Part shown: in pieces, positions 52,122 through 62,329 of the stretch
Layout: every line of letters begins with the position of its first letter
Numbering within the stretch: the stretch's first letter is position 1
Origin: an uncultured Erysipelotrichaceae bacterium
GTDB lineage: Bacteria; Bacillota_I; Bacilli_A; RFN20; CAG-826
Assembly (NCBI GenBank): GCA_902800025.1
Contig: CADCDA010000001.1
Coordinates: forward strand, 214,288 to 278,287
Length of the DNA: 64,000 nucleotides
Direction: 5' to 3'
Made by a program: the position numbers and the translations under genes
The notes under the pieces: generated by a model
Seen by the model: the letters and a program-made list of their open reading frames with translations, nothing else
What the model was told of the DNA's origin: nothing
Databases searched by the model: none

Positions 52122-52793
52122 TTATTCTCCTTTCTCTTTTTTGGCGAGTTCTGGGCGGATTTCTCCACGACAGATCCAAACCTTAACACCTAAGCGGCCA
52201 TATTGAGTGGCGGCTTCGGTATGAGCATAGTCAATATCGCTACGTAAGGTATGTAGAGGAATAATTCCTTCCTTGTAGCCTTCTGCTCTAGCGATATCAG
52301 CACCACCAAGACGTCCACCGACAACGGTACGGCATCCTTTGGCGCCAGCTTTTCTAACTCTTTGAATCGCTTTCTTTTGAACGGTTCTGAAGCTTGCTCT
52401 TTCTTCTAATTGTTTAGCGATTGATTGAGCGACGATGTTCGCATCTAAATCTGGGTTTTTAACTTCGATAACGTCAACTCTTAAGTTGTTGTTCTTTGTT
52501 AATTTCACTAATGCTTCTTTAACAGCGAGGATGTTTTTACCATCGGTACCGATGACAACACCTGGACGAGCAACGAATAATTTGACGACGATGGAGTTAC
52601 CTTTATCGCTTTTGGTTCTTTCAATTTCGATGTGAGATAATAAAGCTTCTTTTAAGGAACCTTCGAGATATTTACGAATTTTGATGTCTTCGTTTAAATA
52701 AACAGGGAATTCTTTATCTGCAGCGTACCAACGAGAATTCCAATCTCTGTTGACACCGATACGCATTCCTACTGGATTAACCTTGTGACCCAT
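52122..52793 (-). CDS. rpsC: Ribosomal protein S3
   Basis: 223 residues with [20 protein letters not shown], the KH-domain motif [20 protein letters not shown] and the C-terminal [20 protein letters not shown]. It lines the mRNA entry channel. Normal length. Confidence 0.98.
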   Translation of the reverse strand: MGHKVNPVGMRIGVNRDWNSRWYAADKEFPVYLNEDIKIRKYLEGSLKEALLSHIEIERTKSDKGNSIVVKLFVARPGVVIGTDGKNILAVKEALVKLTKNNNLRVDVIEVKNPDLDANIVAQSIAKQLEERASFRTVQKKAIQRVRKAGAKGCRTVVGGRLGGADIARAEGYKEGIIPLHTLRSDIDYAHTEAATQYGRLGVKVWICRGEIRPELAKKEKGE

Positions 52794-52809
52794 GTAACTA
52801 TCTCCTTTC

Positions 52810-53289
52810 TTATCTCATTTTGACCACAACTGTGATGTGGCTATTTCTTTTCACTAAACCACTAGCGGAACCTTTCGCTCTTGGTAAGTATCTTCTCATT
52901 TTTAAGCCGTCATTAGCATAGATTTGAGCGATATATAATCTTTCTTCATCAAAACCGAAATTGTTGATGGCGTTAGCAGCAGCGGACTTGATGACTTTTG
53001 TAACAGGCTCGCTCGCCGCGCGATTAATATTCTTTAATAAACCTAATGCGACTTTGACGTCTTTACCCCTGACTTGATCGATGACAAGTCTTACTTTTCT
53101 AGGAGTAACTCTTACATTGTAAGCTGTTGCTCTTGCTTCAGTTGGGGTTGGTTTCTTTGGAGCTTCTTCAACTTTAGAAGCTTTCTTAGCTTTCTTAGGA
53201 GCTTCAGCTTTTGGGGCTTCTTCTTTAACTTCAGCAACTTCAGCTTTTTTGGAAGCTTTCTTTGCTGGGGCTTTCTTTTCTTCTGCCAT
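52810..53289 (-). CDS. rplV: Ribosomal protein L22 with N-terminal extension
   Basis: 159 residues, about 45 longer than usual. Residues 1-50 are Lys/Ala/Glu/Pro-rich ([20 protein letters not shown]). The L22 domain begins at [20 protein letters not shown] and includes [20 protein letters not shown]. The ATG at 53289 (AGGAGG 8 nt upstream) is preferred to the GTG directly before it. L22 lines the peptide exit tunnel; its N-terminus faces the solvent side, so the tail may project outward. Confidence 0.96.
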   Translation of the reverse strand: MAEEKKAPAKKASKKAEVAEVKEEAPKAEAPKKAKKASKVEEAPKKPTPTEARATAYNVRVTPRKVRLVIDQVRGKDVKVALGLLKNINRAASEPVTKVIKSAAANAINNFGFDEERLYIAQIYANDGLKMRRYLPRAKGSASGLVKRNSHITVVVKMR

Positions 53290-53304
53290 CACGCTTACCT
53301 CCTA

Positions 53305-53598
53305 TTACTTGCCAGCCGCAGCTGCTTTATCTTCAGCAGTGTGGCCTGTGTGACCGGTGTATTTTCTGGTTGGAGAGAATTCACCGAGTTTATGTCCGAC
53401 CATATCATCTGTGACATACACAGAGATGTGTTCTCTTCCGTTATAGACCGCGAAGGTGTGTCCGACGAAAGATGGATAAATTGTTGAACGGCGGGACCAT
53501 GTCTTAATGACTTCTTTTTTGCCAGCAGCGTTTAAAGCTTCGACTTTTTTCATTAAATGGTCATCAACGAATGCGCCTTTTTTCAAACTTCTTGCCAT
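53305..53598 (-). CDS. rpsS: Ribosomal protein S19
   Basis: 97 residues with [20 protein letters not shown] and TYPxF-like [20 protein letters not shown]. The ending [19 protein letters not shown] is Ala/Lys-rich, slightly modified from normal. It sits in the 30S head beside S13. Confidence 0.98.
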   Translation of the reverse strand: MARSLKKGAFVDDHLMKKVEALNAAGKKEVIKTWSRRSTIYPSFVGHTFAVYNGREHISVYVTDDMVGHKLGEFSPTRKYTGHTGHTAEDKAAAAGK

Positions 53599-53610
53599 TG
53601 TTCGCTCCTC

Positions 53611-54444
53611 CTATTTCGCGTTACGTCTACGGACGATTAATTTGGTAGACTTTTTCTTGTTGTTTCTGGTCTTAACGCCTAATGCACGTTTGCCCCAAGG
53701 AGTTCTTGGTGCGTCACGTCCAACAGGACATTTACCTTCACCACCACCATGTGGGTGGTCATTTGGGTTCATAACAGAACCACGGACTGTTGGTCTAACA
53801 CCGTACCAACGGGTTTTACCAGCTTTACCTAAATTGATTAAGTTCCAGTCTTCGTTACCGACAGCACCGATGGTGGCGCGGCATTCCGCTAAAACTTTTC
53901 TCATTTCGCCGCTTTGTAAACGAAGCATAACATATTTACCTTCGCTACCAAGCACTTGTGCGGCAGCACCAGCTGCTCTACACATTTGTCCACCCTTACC
54001 TGGAACTAATTCCACGTTGTGGACGAATGTACCTTCAGGAATACTCTTGAGGGCCATCGCGTTTCCTACTTTAATATCGCAGGCAACGCCAGATATGATT
54101 TTATCCCCGACTTTGAGATCTTTTGGTGCGAGAATGTATCTCTTTTCACCATCTGCGTATGCGACTAAGCAAATATTCGCATTACGGTTTGGATCGTACT
54201 CAACAGTCTTTACAACAGCAGGGATATTGTCCTTATTACGTTTGAAGTCAACTAAACGGTATTTTCTTTTGTGACCTCCACCAATGTGACGGCAGGTGAT
54301 AACGCCTTGGTTATTTCTTCCGCCACTCTTTGATAAAGTGACTAATAAACTTTTTTCAGGAGTGCTAGTTGTAATTTCTTCGAATGTCGAGTTTGTCATG
54401 TTTCGTCTACTTGCTGAAGTAGGCTTGTAAGTTCTAATTGACAT
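53611..54444 (-). CDS. rplB: Ribosomal protein L2
   Basis: 277 residues. RNA-binding core [20 protein letters not shown] and the C-terminal [20 protein letters not shown], including the conserved His-Pro-His-Gly-Gly-Gly near the peptidyl transferase centre. Normal length. Confidence 0.98.
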   Translation of the reverse strand: MSIRTYKPTSASRRNMTNSTFEEITTSTPEKSLLVTLSKSGGRNNQGVITCRHIGGGHKRKYRLVDFKRNKDNIPAVVKTVEYDPNRNANICLVAYADGEKRYILAPKDLKVGDKIISGVACDIKVGNAMALKSIPEGTFVHNVELVPGKGGQMCRAAGAAAQVLGSEGKYVMLRLQSGEMRKVLAECRATIGAVGNEDWNLINLGKAGKTRWYGVRPTVRGSVMNPNDHPHGGGEGKCPVGRDAPRTPWGKRALGVKTRNNKKKSTKLIVRRRNAK

Positions 54445-54481
54445 TACTTTTTCCTCCTATATTTAAGAATAACGAACTAAA

Positions 54482-54832
54482 TTATTCTTTGAATAAGTCG
54501 ATTGCTTCACCTTCATGAATGGTGACAATCGCTTTCTTATAACCTTGGATACTGCCTTGATAGCGAGTTCCTCTGGTTGTTGCTTTTGCGTGAACGTTCA
54601 CGATTCTGACATCGTCAACCTTGACTTGGAAGATTCTTTCAAATGCAAGTTTAACTTCAGTTCTGTTACTTGTTGGCGCAACTCTAACTGTGACTTTGTT
54701 TTCGTTTTGCATCTTTGCCATACTCTTTTCAGTGATAATTGGCTTAGAGATGACGGCAAAGTCTTTTTCAGTTGCTTTTGGGAAGCCTGCTTTCTTTGCT
54801 GGTGCCGCTTCAACTTTCTTTTTGGCTGCCAT
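54482..54832 (-). CDS. rplW: Ribosomal protein L23
   Basis: 116 residues. A ~22-residue Lys/Ala-rich lead (KKKVEAAPAKKAGFPKATEK) precedes the normal start VISKPIITEKSMAKMQNENK. The loop RGTRYQGSIQGYKKAIVTIH is present. L23 lies at the tunnel exit and binds trigger factor and SRP. Confidence 0.97.
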   Translation of the reverse strand: MAAKKKVEAAPAKKAGFPKATEKDFAVISKPIITEKSMAKMQNENKVTVRVAPTSNRTEVKLAFERIFQVKVDDVRIVNVHAKATTRGTRYQGSIQGYKKAIVTIHEGEAIDLFKE

Positions 54833-54833
54833 A

Positions 54834-55472
54834 TTACTTCAACGCCTCCTCAATCTTCTTAATAGCGGATTCACTTGCCACTAACTTTTCAGCGTTTAAT
54901 AAGTCATAAACGGAAACGTTATCGGTTGTGACCACTTTTGCGTAAGCGACGTTACGGACGCTTGCGAATAAGTTTTCATCAATTTCTTCGACGACGACTA
55001 AGGTCTTAACTTCGCTCTTGAGAACTTGTAACATCTTGACGAATTCTTTTGTTTTCTTGTCAGCAAACTTGATTTCATCAACGACCACTAAGTTGTCTGG
55101 GGTCTTAAGAGATAAAGCACTTCTTAAGGCTAATTGATGTTCTTTCCTGTTTTGGGATAAGGTGTAGTTTTGGGTACCAACTGGTCCAAAGACTGTTCCA
55201 CCACCAACCCACACTGGTGATCTGGAGCTACCCGCACGGGCTCTACCAGTACCTTTTTGTCTCCATGGTTTCTTACCACCACCGGAAACTTCATGTCTCA
55301 CCTTTGTCTTAGCAGTGGCTTGACGTGAATTTGCTTGTTCTACTTGGACAGCGTTGAACATTGCTTGTTTGTGAGGTTCAACGGCGAAGACAGAAGCAGC
55401 AAGATTGATTTTTTTGACTTCGGCGCCAGCCATGTTAAGAACTTTGACGCTGACGGATTTCTTTTCTGCCAT
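54834..55472 (-). CDS. rplD: Ribosomal protein L4
   Basis: 212 residues. Tunnel loop motif SGGGKKPWRQKGTGRARAGS RSPVW and the C-terminal Rossmann-like part (ARNVAYAKVVTT-like SVRNVAYAKVVTTDNVSVYD). In several bacteria L4 represses its own operon through the S10 leader; a structured leader exists here upstream of rpsJ. Confidence 0.98.
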   Translation of the reverse strand: MAEKKSVSVKVLNMAGAEVKKINLAASVFAVEPHKQAMFNAVQVEQANSRQATAKTKVRHEVSGGGKKPWRQKGTGRARAGSSRSPVWVGGGTVFGPVGTQNYTLSQNRKEHQLALRSALSLKTPDNLVVVDEIKFADKKTKEFVKMLQVLKSEVKTLVVVEEIDENLFASVRNVAYAKVVTTDNVSVYDLLNAEKLVASESAIKKIEEALK

Positions 55473-55494
55473 GATTTTCTATCTCCTTTCGAAC

Positions 55495-56220
55495 TTATTC
55501 AGCCTTGGCTTCTTCAGCTGGGGCTGGTGTTTCTTCAGCAACTGGAGCTGGTGCTCTGTTAACTAAAGTTTTAACACTTTCCTTATTTTTGACTGTCTTA
55601 ACTGCGGAGCGAACTGTGACGATGCTCTTCTTAGCACCTGGGAGTCCACCTTTAATTAAGATGTAGCCTTTTTCGGCATCAACTTTGACCACTAATAAGT
55701 TTAATAATGTAGCGGATTTGTTGCCGTGATGTCCGGACATGTGTTTTCCTGGCATAACACCGTGGTTATAACGACCATTGTTTGCGAAGGAACCTTGTCC
55801 TCTATGATATCCAGAACCATGACCCTTTGGTCCGATGTGCATATGCCATCTCTTGATTGTTCCTGAATAACCGTGACCTTTGCTTGTTCCGATAACGTCA
55901 ACGATGTCACCATCTTTGAATAAATCGGCTTTGATTTGGTCACCTAATTGGTAAGCACCCATTTCATCACCACGTAATTCTTTTGAAACATAATGTGGAA
56001 CGGTGTTTGCCTTCTTGGCGATACCCTTTTCAGCTTTGTTAGCACGAGATTCTTTCTTTTCTTCGTAACCAACTTGAACTGCGACATAACCATCTTTTTC
56101 AAGTGTTTTGACTTGGGTAACGACGTTTGGTAAGACTTCGACGACTGTGACTGGGTATAATGTACCATCTTCAGCGAAGACAGAAGTCATGCCCATTTTA
56201 CGACCTAAAATTGCTTTCAT
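55495..56220 (-). CDS. rplC: Ribosomal protein L3 with C-terminal extension
   Basis: 241 residues. MKAILGRKMGMTSVFAEDGT at the start, SKGHGYSGTIKRWHMHIGPK and GKHMSGHHGNKSATLLNLLV in the core. After the normal end near residue 215 comes an Ala/Pro/Glu tail (NRAPAPVAEETPAPAEEAKA), one of several low-complexity tails in this operon. Confidence 0.97.
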   Translation of the reverse strand: MKAILGRKMGMTSVFAEDGTLYPVTVVEVLPNVVTQVKTLEKDGYVAVQVGYEEKKESRANKAEKGIAKKANTVPHYVSKELRGDEMGAYQLGDQIKADLFKDGDIVDVIGTSKGHGYSGTIKRWHMHIGPKGHGSGYHRGQGSFANNGRYNHGVMPGKHMSGHHGNKSATLLNLLVVKVDAEKGYILIKGGLPGAKKSIVTVRSAVKTVKNKESVKTLVNRAPAPVAEETPAPAEEAKAE

Positions 56221-56234
56221 TGTGTCTTACCTCC

Positions 56235-56546
56235 TTAAAGTTTGATTTCGATATCAACTCCTGATGGAAGATCGAGGTTCTTGAGAGCATCGAGTGTTTC
56301 CTTCTTTGGATTAGTAATATCGATAATACGTTTGTGTGTTCTGATTTCGAATTGTTCACGAGAATCTTTGTACTTGTGAACCGCTCTTAAAATCGTGAAT
56401 ACTTGTTTTTCTGTTGGTAATGGGATTGGGCCCACAACAGTAGCCCCAGAGTTCTTCGCTACTTGAACGATTCTCTCAGCGCTTTGATCAAGATTGACGT
56501 GATCGTAAGCTTTGAGGCGAACTCTAATCTTAGTAGTTTTTGCCAT
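56235..56546 (-). CDS. rpsJ: Ribosomal protein S10
   Basis: 103 residues from the ATG at 56546 with AGGAGGAAA upstream; a longer frame to 56591 reads through leader [23 protein letters not shown] and [20 protein letters not shown] are diagnostic. It opens the operon and also serves in NusB-S10 antitermination. Confidence 0.98.
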   Translation of the reverse strand: MAKTTKIRVRLKAYDHVNLDQSAERIVQVAKNSGATVVGPIPLPTEKQVFTILRAVHKYKDSREQFEIRTHKRIIDITNPKKETLDALKNLDLPSGVDIEIKL

Positions 56547-56709
56547 GAAATTTCCTCCTATATCACTTTCAGGCTTTGACTCATATCTCACTCAATGCGA
56601 ATTACCGAACATACCTTCATGACAACGCCTGTGGGTGTGTCCGCAACCTCGCACATCAACGCGAGCAGTCAACGTTCAAATACTACTCTTATACGCATAT
56701 ACATGTCAA
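56547..56709 (-). promoter_or_regulatory. S10 operon promoter and structured leader
   Basis: On the minus strand TTGACA (56704-56709) and TAGTAT (56680-56685) are 18 bp apart. The leader of about 125 nt is GC-richer than its surroundings and can pair, for example CTCGC/GCGAG (around 56649-56666) and GGACA/TGTC farther on. Its position and composition fit an L4-responsive autoregulatory leader as in other S10 operons, which is inference. The A/T-rich stretch 56710-56845 holds nothing else. Confidence 0.55.
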
Positions 56710-56845
56710 TAAATTATTAAAATATTTTTTTATAGATAGAAAACGGGCATAAAAAAGACTGAAAAAAATTTTGTATTTTTACTCATTTTTGGAAAATTTT
56801 AGGATTTTAGATGCCACATTTTTGGTTTTTTAGGGGTAGAAAAAA

Positions 56846-56861
56846 GCCGGTTCGATCCGGC
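56846..56861 (-). terminator. Terminator of the zinc-ribbon membrane protein gene
   Basis: On the minus strand GCCGG and CCGGC form a 5-bp GC stem with loop ATCGAA, followed by TTTTTT. Confidence 0.7.
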
Positions 56862-56898
56862 CAATTAAGTATTTTCGATAATCAAATGATTAGATAGA

Positions 56899-57441
56899 CT
56901 ATGAAACCATCGCAATGAATCCCTGAACCGCAAAAATAACAGCTGGGATAGAAATTCCTAAATCAACAAGCGCTAAAATCGCAGGTATCCAATTAACAAA
57001 TCCATCATATGGTTTGGCCTTAGCAATCTTAATTTGTGCTTGTATCCAGAAAATCAAAAATCCAAACAAGCCAAAGAATCCACAGGCAGCACCAAAGGCG
57101 ACAAGAAATGAGCCATCCTTGTTCGCGGGATCAGATGCTAATATTCCAAGAATCAAGCCAATAGTAGCAAACACAATCGCAATCGACATTGATATAATAG
57201 TGCTCTTGTACAATTTCTTTGGATCCATAGCAGGTTGAGCACTGCCCATGCCACCCTTCATATTTATTGTCGATCCGCTCCCACCACTAACTGGTTGAGA
57301 AAAAGCACCAGTGTATGTTGTTTGATGTGCTGGATCATCAAATACATCAGGTATAGTTTGTTTTTCTGGAATAACTACTCCACAAAAAGAACAGAATCTT
57401 GATCCGTCTGGAATTTCTTTACCACAGCTAGGACATCTCAT
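56899..57441 (-). CDS. Zinc-ribbon membrane protein, function unknown
   Basis: 180 residues. N-terminal zinc ribbon (MRCPSCGKEIPDGSRFCSFC, two CxxC pairs), a Gly/Ser-rich linker (about 45-70), then three hydrophobic helices (about 80-100, 112-133, 147-170). This is the common layout of small Gram-positive membrane proteins with an N-terminal cytoplasmic zinc finger. No enzymatic motif. It is monocistronic with its own terminator. Confidence 0.75.
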   Translation of the reverse strand: MRCPSCGKEIPDGSRFCSFCGVVIPEKQTIPDVFDDPAHQTTYTGAFSQPVSGGSGSTINMKGGMGSAQPAMDPKKLYKSTIISMSIAIVFATIGLILGILASDPANKDGSFLVAFGAACGFFGLFGFLIFWIQAQIKIAKAKPYDGFVNWIPAILALVDLGISIPAVIFAVQGFIAMVS

Positions 57442-57488
57442 ATGATAATCCTCCTATCATAACTATTTTATGATAATGCAAGAAAAAA

Positions 57489-57505
57489 AGCACTTTATTT
57501 GTGCT
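57489..57505 (-). terminator. Terminator of the queuosine operon
   Basis: On the minus strand AGCAC and GTGCT pair around a 7-nt loop that contains the queH stop codon, followed by TTTTTTTC. Confidence 0.65.
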
Positions 57506-58130
57506 CTATTTTCTTTTGGTATGCTTCGTAAGAATATTTGCATCCACAATATTCTTGGAAATACATCTCATGTTCTTTAATAATAATCAATGATTTTTCA
57601 TAGCCATCATTCTTTTTAAAATCAGCGTATAACCACTTAACAGTAGGATAATCTTTTTGAAGAGATTCACCTATTTTATTTATGTCTTGGGCGTTCTTAT
57701 ATCTTGAAATTGTCATTACTGTTCCAAAGTATTCATAGCCATTTTTAGAAGCATATTCAAAGCCTTCTTTTAAACGTTTTCTAAAACAGATTCTGCAACG
57801 CTCATGTCCCTCTTTATCGCCCGCTCTTGGCTCGAGATCAAGATTATATTTTTCATTATCATATTCAGTCTCAATTACACGAATGCCAACACCTATATCC
57901 TTAAGGTATTTTTTGAGCTCCGCCAAACGTCTATCATGTTCTTCTTTTGGGTAGATGTTTGAGTTGTTATATAAAATCGTTATATCAAAGTGTTCCTTTA
58001 ATATTTCATGAGGAATAGTAAAGCAAGGACCACAACAAGCATGGAGCAATAATTTCGGTTCTTTTCCTGCAATTTCAAGGTTTTTCAACTCGTTTTGCAG
58101 TAATTTTTGATAATTCTTGTTATTTTCCAT
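57495..58130 (-). CDS. queH: Epoxyqueuosine reductase QueH
   Basis: 211 residues. It reduces epoxyqueuosine to queuosine in tRNA, the last step of the pathway, in place of cobalamin-dependent QueG. The N-terminal motif LLHACCGPC and the later RCRICFRKRL provide the Cys residues for Fe-S and metal binding; YFQEYCGCKYSYEAY closes the family signature. The ATG at 58130 lies inside the end of queA; an upstream TTG at 58151 is less likely. No strong ribosome-binding site, consistent with coupling to queA. Confidence 0.93.
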   Translation of the reverse strand: MENNKNYQKLLQNELKNLEIAGKEPKLLLHACCGPCFTIPHEILKEHFDITILYNNSNIYPKEEHDRRLAELKKYLKDIGVGIRVIETEYDNEKYNLDLEPRAGDKEGHERCRICFRKRLKEGFEYASKNGYEYFGTVMTISRYKNAQDINKIGESLQKDYPTVKWLYADFKKNDGYEKSLIIIKEHEMYFQEYCGCKYSYEAYQKKIEHK

Positions 58131-59151
58131 AAATAAACATTGAGTCGCCAAAACTAAAGAAATGGTACTCTTTCTCTACTGCGTGTTGGTAGACTTCCAA
58201 AGTGAATTCTCTACCCATAAAAGCACTCACTAACATGATGAGTGTACTCTTAGGTAAATGGAAGTTTGTAATAAGACAATCAATCGCTTTAAATTCATAA
58301 CCTGGAGTGATAAAAATATTCGTGTCTTTCTTAGCTGGTGTGAACACTCCATATTCTTTGATATTAGACTCTAAAGTTCTGACCGAAGTTGTTCCAATAG
58401 CGATAATTCTTCTATGTTCTTGTTTTGCTTTATTTAAAGCGTCACATGCTTCTTTTGTAATTTCATATTCCTCGGAATGCATAACGTGATTATCGGTGTC
58501 TTCAACCTTGACAGGTCTAAATGTTCCTAAACCAATGTGTAGTGTAACGTCAACAACCTCAATTCCTTTGGCTTTAATCTTTTCAAACAGTTCTTCTGTA
58601 AAGTGAAATCCTGCGGTTGGAGCAGCTGCACTGCCAGTGTATTTCGCGTACACAGTTTGGTATCGATCGTTCCCACATAATTGCTTTTTAATATATGGAG
58701 GAAGAGGCATCTTGCCCAATGAATCAAGGACTTCTAAAAAGATTCCTTCATAATGGAATTTGATATTTCTAAGTCCTTCTTCTTTTTCTTCGATGACTTC
58801 ACCAATTAGCTTTCCGTCTCCATAATTGATTCTCGCACCTACTTTTAAAGATTTAGCAGGCTTTGTTAAACATTCCCAAACATCATCTTTAATTTGTTTC
58901 AGTAAAAGGGTTTCACAATGTGCACCCGTTATTTCTTTAATTCCAATTAATCGAGCAGGAATAACTTTAGTGTTATTTCTAACTAAAACATCACCGGGTC
59001 TAAGATAATCGATGATGTCATAAAACATCTTATCTTCATAGGTGTGATTATCTTTATTTATCGCTAAAAGGCGAGAATGATCTCGCTTTTCAGATGGTTT
59101 TTGGGCTATTAGTTCTTCAGGGAGATTAAAGTCAAACAAATTTATATTCAT
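58120..59151 (-). CDS. queA: SAM:tRNA ribosyltransferase-isomerase QueA
   Basis: 343 residues from the ATG at 59151 (AGAGGATTC upstream). It transfers and isomerises the ribose of SAM to make epoxyqueuosine. Motifs: FDFNLPEELIAQKPSEKRDH, TGSAAAPTAGFHFTEELFE and FITPGYEFKAIDCLITNFHL. It overlaps both tgt (by a few codons' distance) and queH by 11 bp. Confidence 0.97.
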   Translation of the reverse strand: MNINLFDFNLPEELIAQKPSEKRDHSRLLAINKDNHTYEDKMFYDIIDYLRPGDVLVRNNTKVIPARLIGIKEITGAHCETLLLKQIKDDVWECLTKPAKSLKVGARINYGDGKLIGEVIEEKEEGLRNIKFHYEGIFLEVLDSLGKMPLPPYIKKQLCGNDRYQTVYAKYTGSAAAPTAGFHFTEELFEKIKAKGIEVVDVTLHIGLGTFRPVKVEDTDNHVMHSEEYEITKEACDALNKAKQEHRRIIAIGTTSVRTLESNIKEYGVFTPAKKDTNIFITPGYEFKAIDCLITNFHLPKSTLIMLVSAFMGREFTLEVYQHAVEKEYHFFSFGDSMFIYGK

Positions 59152-59155
59152 AAAT

Positions 59156-60630
<1,475 letters not shown>

Positions 60631-60642
60631 ATTGTTTTCCTC

Positions 60643-61545
60643 CTATAACTCTATGAGTTCCGAAATATCGGTAATATGTATTTCTTTTGGTAATCTTCTT
60701 TCAATCGTGTTAGTAACAACGATATCATCAAGTGGTGATTCTAATAATCGATTAAGACTATTTGGAGAGAAGACACCATGAGAAGCAGCAACAAGCACTG
60801 ATTTAGCGCCACTTCTAATTAATAAGTCCGCTGCTGACACAAGTGTTCCACCTGTATCAATAATGTCATCGATAATAATACAAATCTTATCTTTAACTTC
60901 ATCAACATTGACTTCAAGATGTTCGGCAAGATTTGGTTTTGGTCTTCTCTTATCAAGAATGACTTTCTTAGTTCCTTCAAATTCTTTAGACAATAATTCT
61001 GCACGAGTATTGCTTCCGTGGTCTGGAGAAATGATGACGACATCTTTAGTGTCAATATGATGCTCAGCGAAATATTTTTTATAATAATCGACAAATAGTT
61101 TTGTTGTACTCAAGCTTCTGAATGGAGTTTTGAAAAAGTTTTCAATAATAGGATGGTGTAAATCGAAGGTTAATATTTCATCTACTTCAGCGGTATCAAG
61201 AATTTTCGCTACAACTTCACATGATACTGGTTCATTAAACCAAGACACTCTTTCTTGTCTTGAATAGCCAAAATAAGGAACATAAAGTTTTACCGATCTT
61301 GCTCCACTTCTTTTTACAGAGTCGATTAATAGCAATAATTGGAATAAAATCTCATGCGCATTTTTAGCGGTTGATTCAATAATTGTGACATCCTTTCCTT
61401 TGACATCACTAAGCGATTTGACGAGGACTTCACCATCAGCAAAATTATCAATCGAAACAACACCTAGTTCGGCATTAAATTTCTTAGCCACTTTTTCAGC
61501 GACCGCTTGATTAGATTGAAGCGAGAATACAATGTTCTTTTTCAT
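60643..61545 (-). CDS. prs: Ribose-phosphate pyrophosphokinase
   Basis: 300 residues. Makes PRPP from ribose-5-phosphate and ATP for purine, pyrimidine, His and Trp synthesis. PRPP-binding loop CIIIDDIIDTGGTLVSAADL, ATP-region VPYFGYSRQERVSWFNEP and DLHHPIIENFF. It is somewhat shorter and more divergent than Bacillus Prs (about 317), so a class distinct from the canonical one is possible. It follows the kinase-like gene after 3 bp. Confidence 0.93.
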   Translation of the reverse strand: MKKNIVFSLQSNQAVAEKVAKKFNAELGVVSIDNFADGEVLVKSLSDVKGKDVTIIESTAKNAHEILFQLLLLIDSVKRSGARSVKLYVPYFGYSRQERVSWFNEPVSCEVVAKILDTAEVDEILTFDLHHPIIENFFKTPFRSLSTTKLFVDYYKKYFAEHHIDTKDVVIISPDHGSNTRAELLSKEFEGTKKVILDKRRPKPNLAEHLEVNVDEVKDKICIIIDDIIDTGGTLVSAADLLIRSGAKSVLVAASHGVFSPNSLNRLLESPLDDIVVTNTIERRLPKEIHITDISELIEL

Positions 61546-61548
61546 AAC

Positions 61549-62130
61549 TTACCTATAATACTTACAAGTCATTAAAACTATTTCTTTATTTGTGGAAAAA
61601 TCATCTTTTAAGCGTGATTTATCGTAATTTTTACCTTTTTCTGCTAAGTATTTTGCTAATTCCTTAGTGTTGAACCAGAGCCTGAGATAGCGATCAACTA
61701 GGTCCTTTTCTTTCTGATAACGAATGGTCATTGGAGAGAGATAAACTAGCTCATTATTTACAATCATCCAATTCTCTGGATCATACTCTAATGTGAGGTT
61801 TGACATCCTTGCAAAATAAGCGGTTTTGTATAGATTCTCATAATGCTTTTCTTCAAGATCTTTTTCCGATAAATAATCACTCACTAATTGGCCCTCTAAA
61901 TACTCATTAACAATGTAGCCAGCTTTATCGTCAATCCAATATAGTTTTGGGATTTTGACTCCGCTTGTAGATAGCCTTCTAACAGAATACGTTAATTCAT
62001 ATCCTTCTTGGGTTTTTGGAGTGTATTTTCTCGCGAAATACTTCTTTCCTTTTCTTTCTAACAAGAAAGAACTTTCAGATAAAGTATCCAGAACCTCAAA
62101 ATCACGATGCTTAATTCTTAATGTTTCCAT
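61549..62130 (-). CDS. Degenerate kinase-fold protein (possible pseudokinase)
   Basis: 193 residues. It looks like a minimal eukaryotic-type/RIO-like kinase: GKKYFARKYTPK carries the ATP-binding Lys (about 35), YIVNEYLEGQLV the hinge, and LEYDPENWMIVNN the catalytic loop with the conserved Asn (120). The usual catalytic Asp aligns with Glu, and the DFG Asp is missing (LVYLSP), so phosphotransfer is doubtful. No family name can be given. It heads an operon with prs, a zinc-ribbon protein and queuosine genes. Confidence 0.55.
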   Translation of the reverse strand: METLRIKHRDFEVLDTLSESSFLLERKGKKYFARKYTPKTQEGYELTYSVRRLSTSGVKIPKLYWIDDKAGYIVNEYLEGQLVSDYLSEKDLEEKHYENLYKTAYFARMSNLTLEYDPENWMIVNNELVYLSPMTIRYQKEKDLVDRYLRLWFNTKELAKYLAEKGKNYDKSRLKDDFSTNKEIVLMTCKYYR

Positions 62131-62160
62131 CTTGTTAATTATACTTTAATTATTAAATTA

Positions 62161-62188
62161 AGTATATAAAACATATTTTTGTCGTCAA
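62161..62188 (-). promoter_or_regulatory. Promoter of the kinase-like/prs/tgt operon
   Basis: On the minus strand TTGACG (62183-62188) and TATACT (62161-62166) are 16 bp apart, each 5 of 6, about 30 bp before the ATG. A perfect TATAAT nearer the ATG (62141-62146) is an alternative with no good -35. Confidence 0.55.
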
Positions 62189-62249
62189 TTTTTGATTCAA
62201 CAAAAATACTGATTTGTAGGTCAATTTGAACATTGTAATAAAAACTTGC

Positions 62250-62281
62250 AATACATTCGCAAAATGTATTTGTGATATACT
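62250..62281 (+). promoter_or_regulatory. Extended -10 promoter and palindrome before pepT
   Basis: AATACATT and AATGTATT (62250-62257, 62263-62270) form a perfect 8-bp inverted repeat with a 5-bp centre, directly in front of the extended -10 TGATATACT (62273-62281). The palindrome covers the -35 area, so a repressor or activator site is likely. Confidence 0.55.
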
Positions 62282-62329
62282 CTATTTGGAAGCCTCAAAG
62301 GCGGTATTAAACTGGAAGATTTTATAAAA

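Noticed and set aside
53507-54274. 255-codon plus-strand ORF opposite rplB/rpsS
   Set aside because: Shadow of highly conserved L2 and S19 genes, no ribosome-binding site, no recognisable product.
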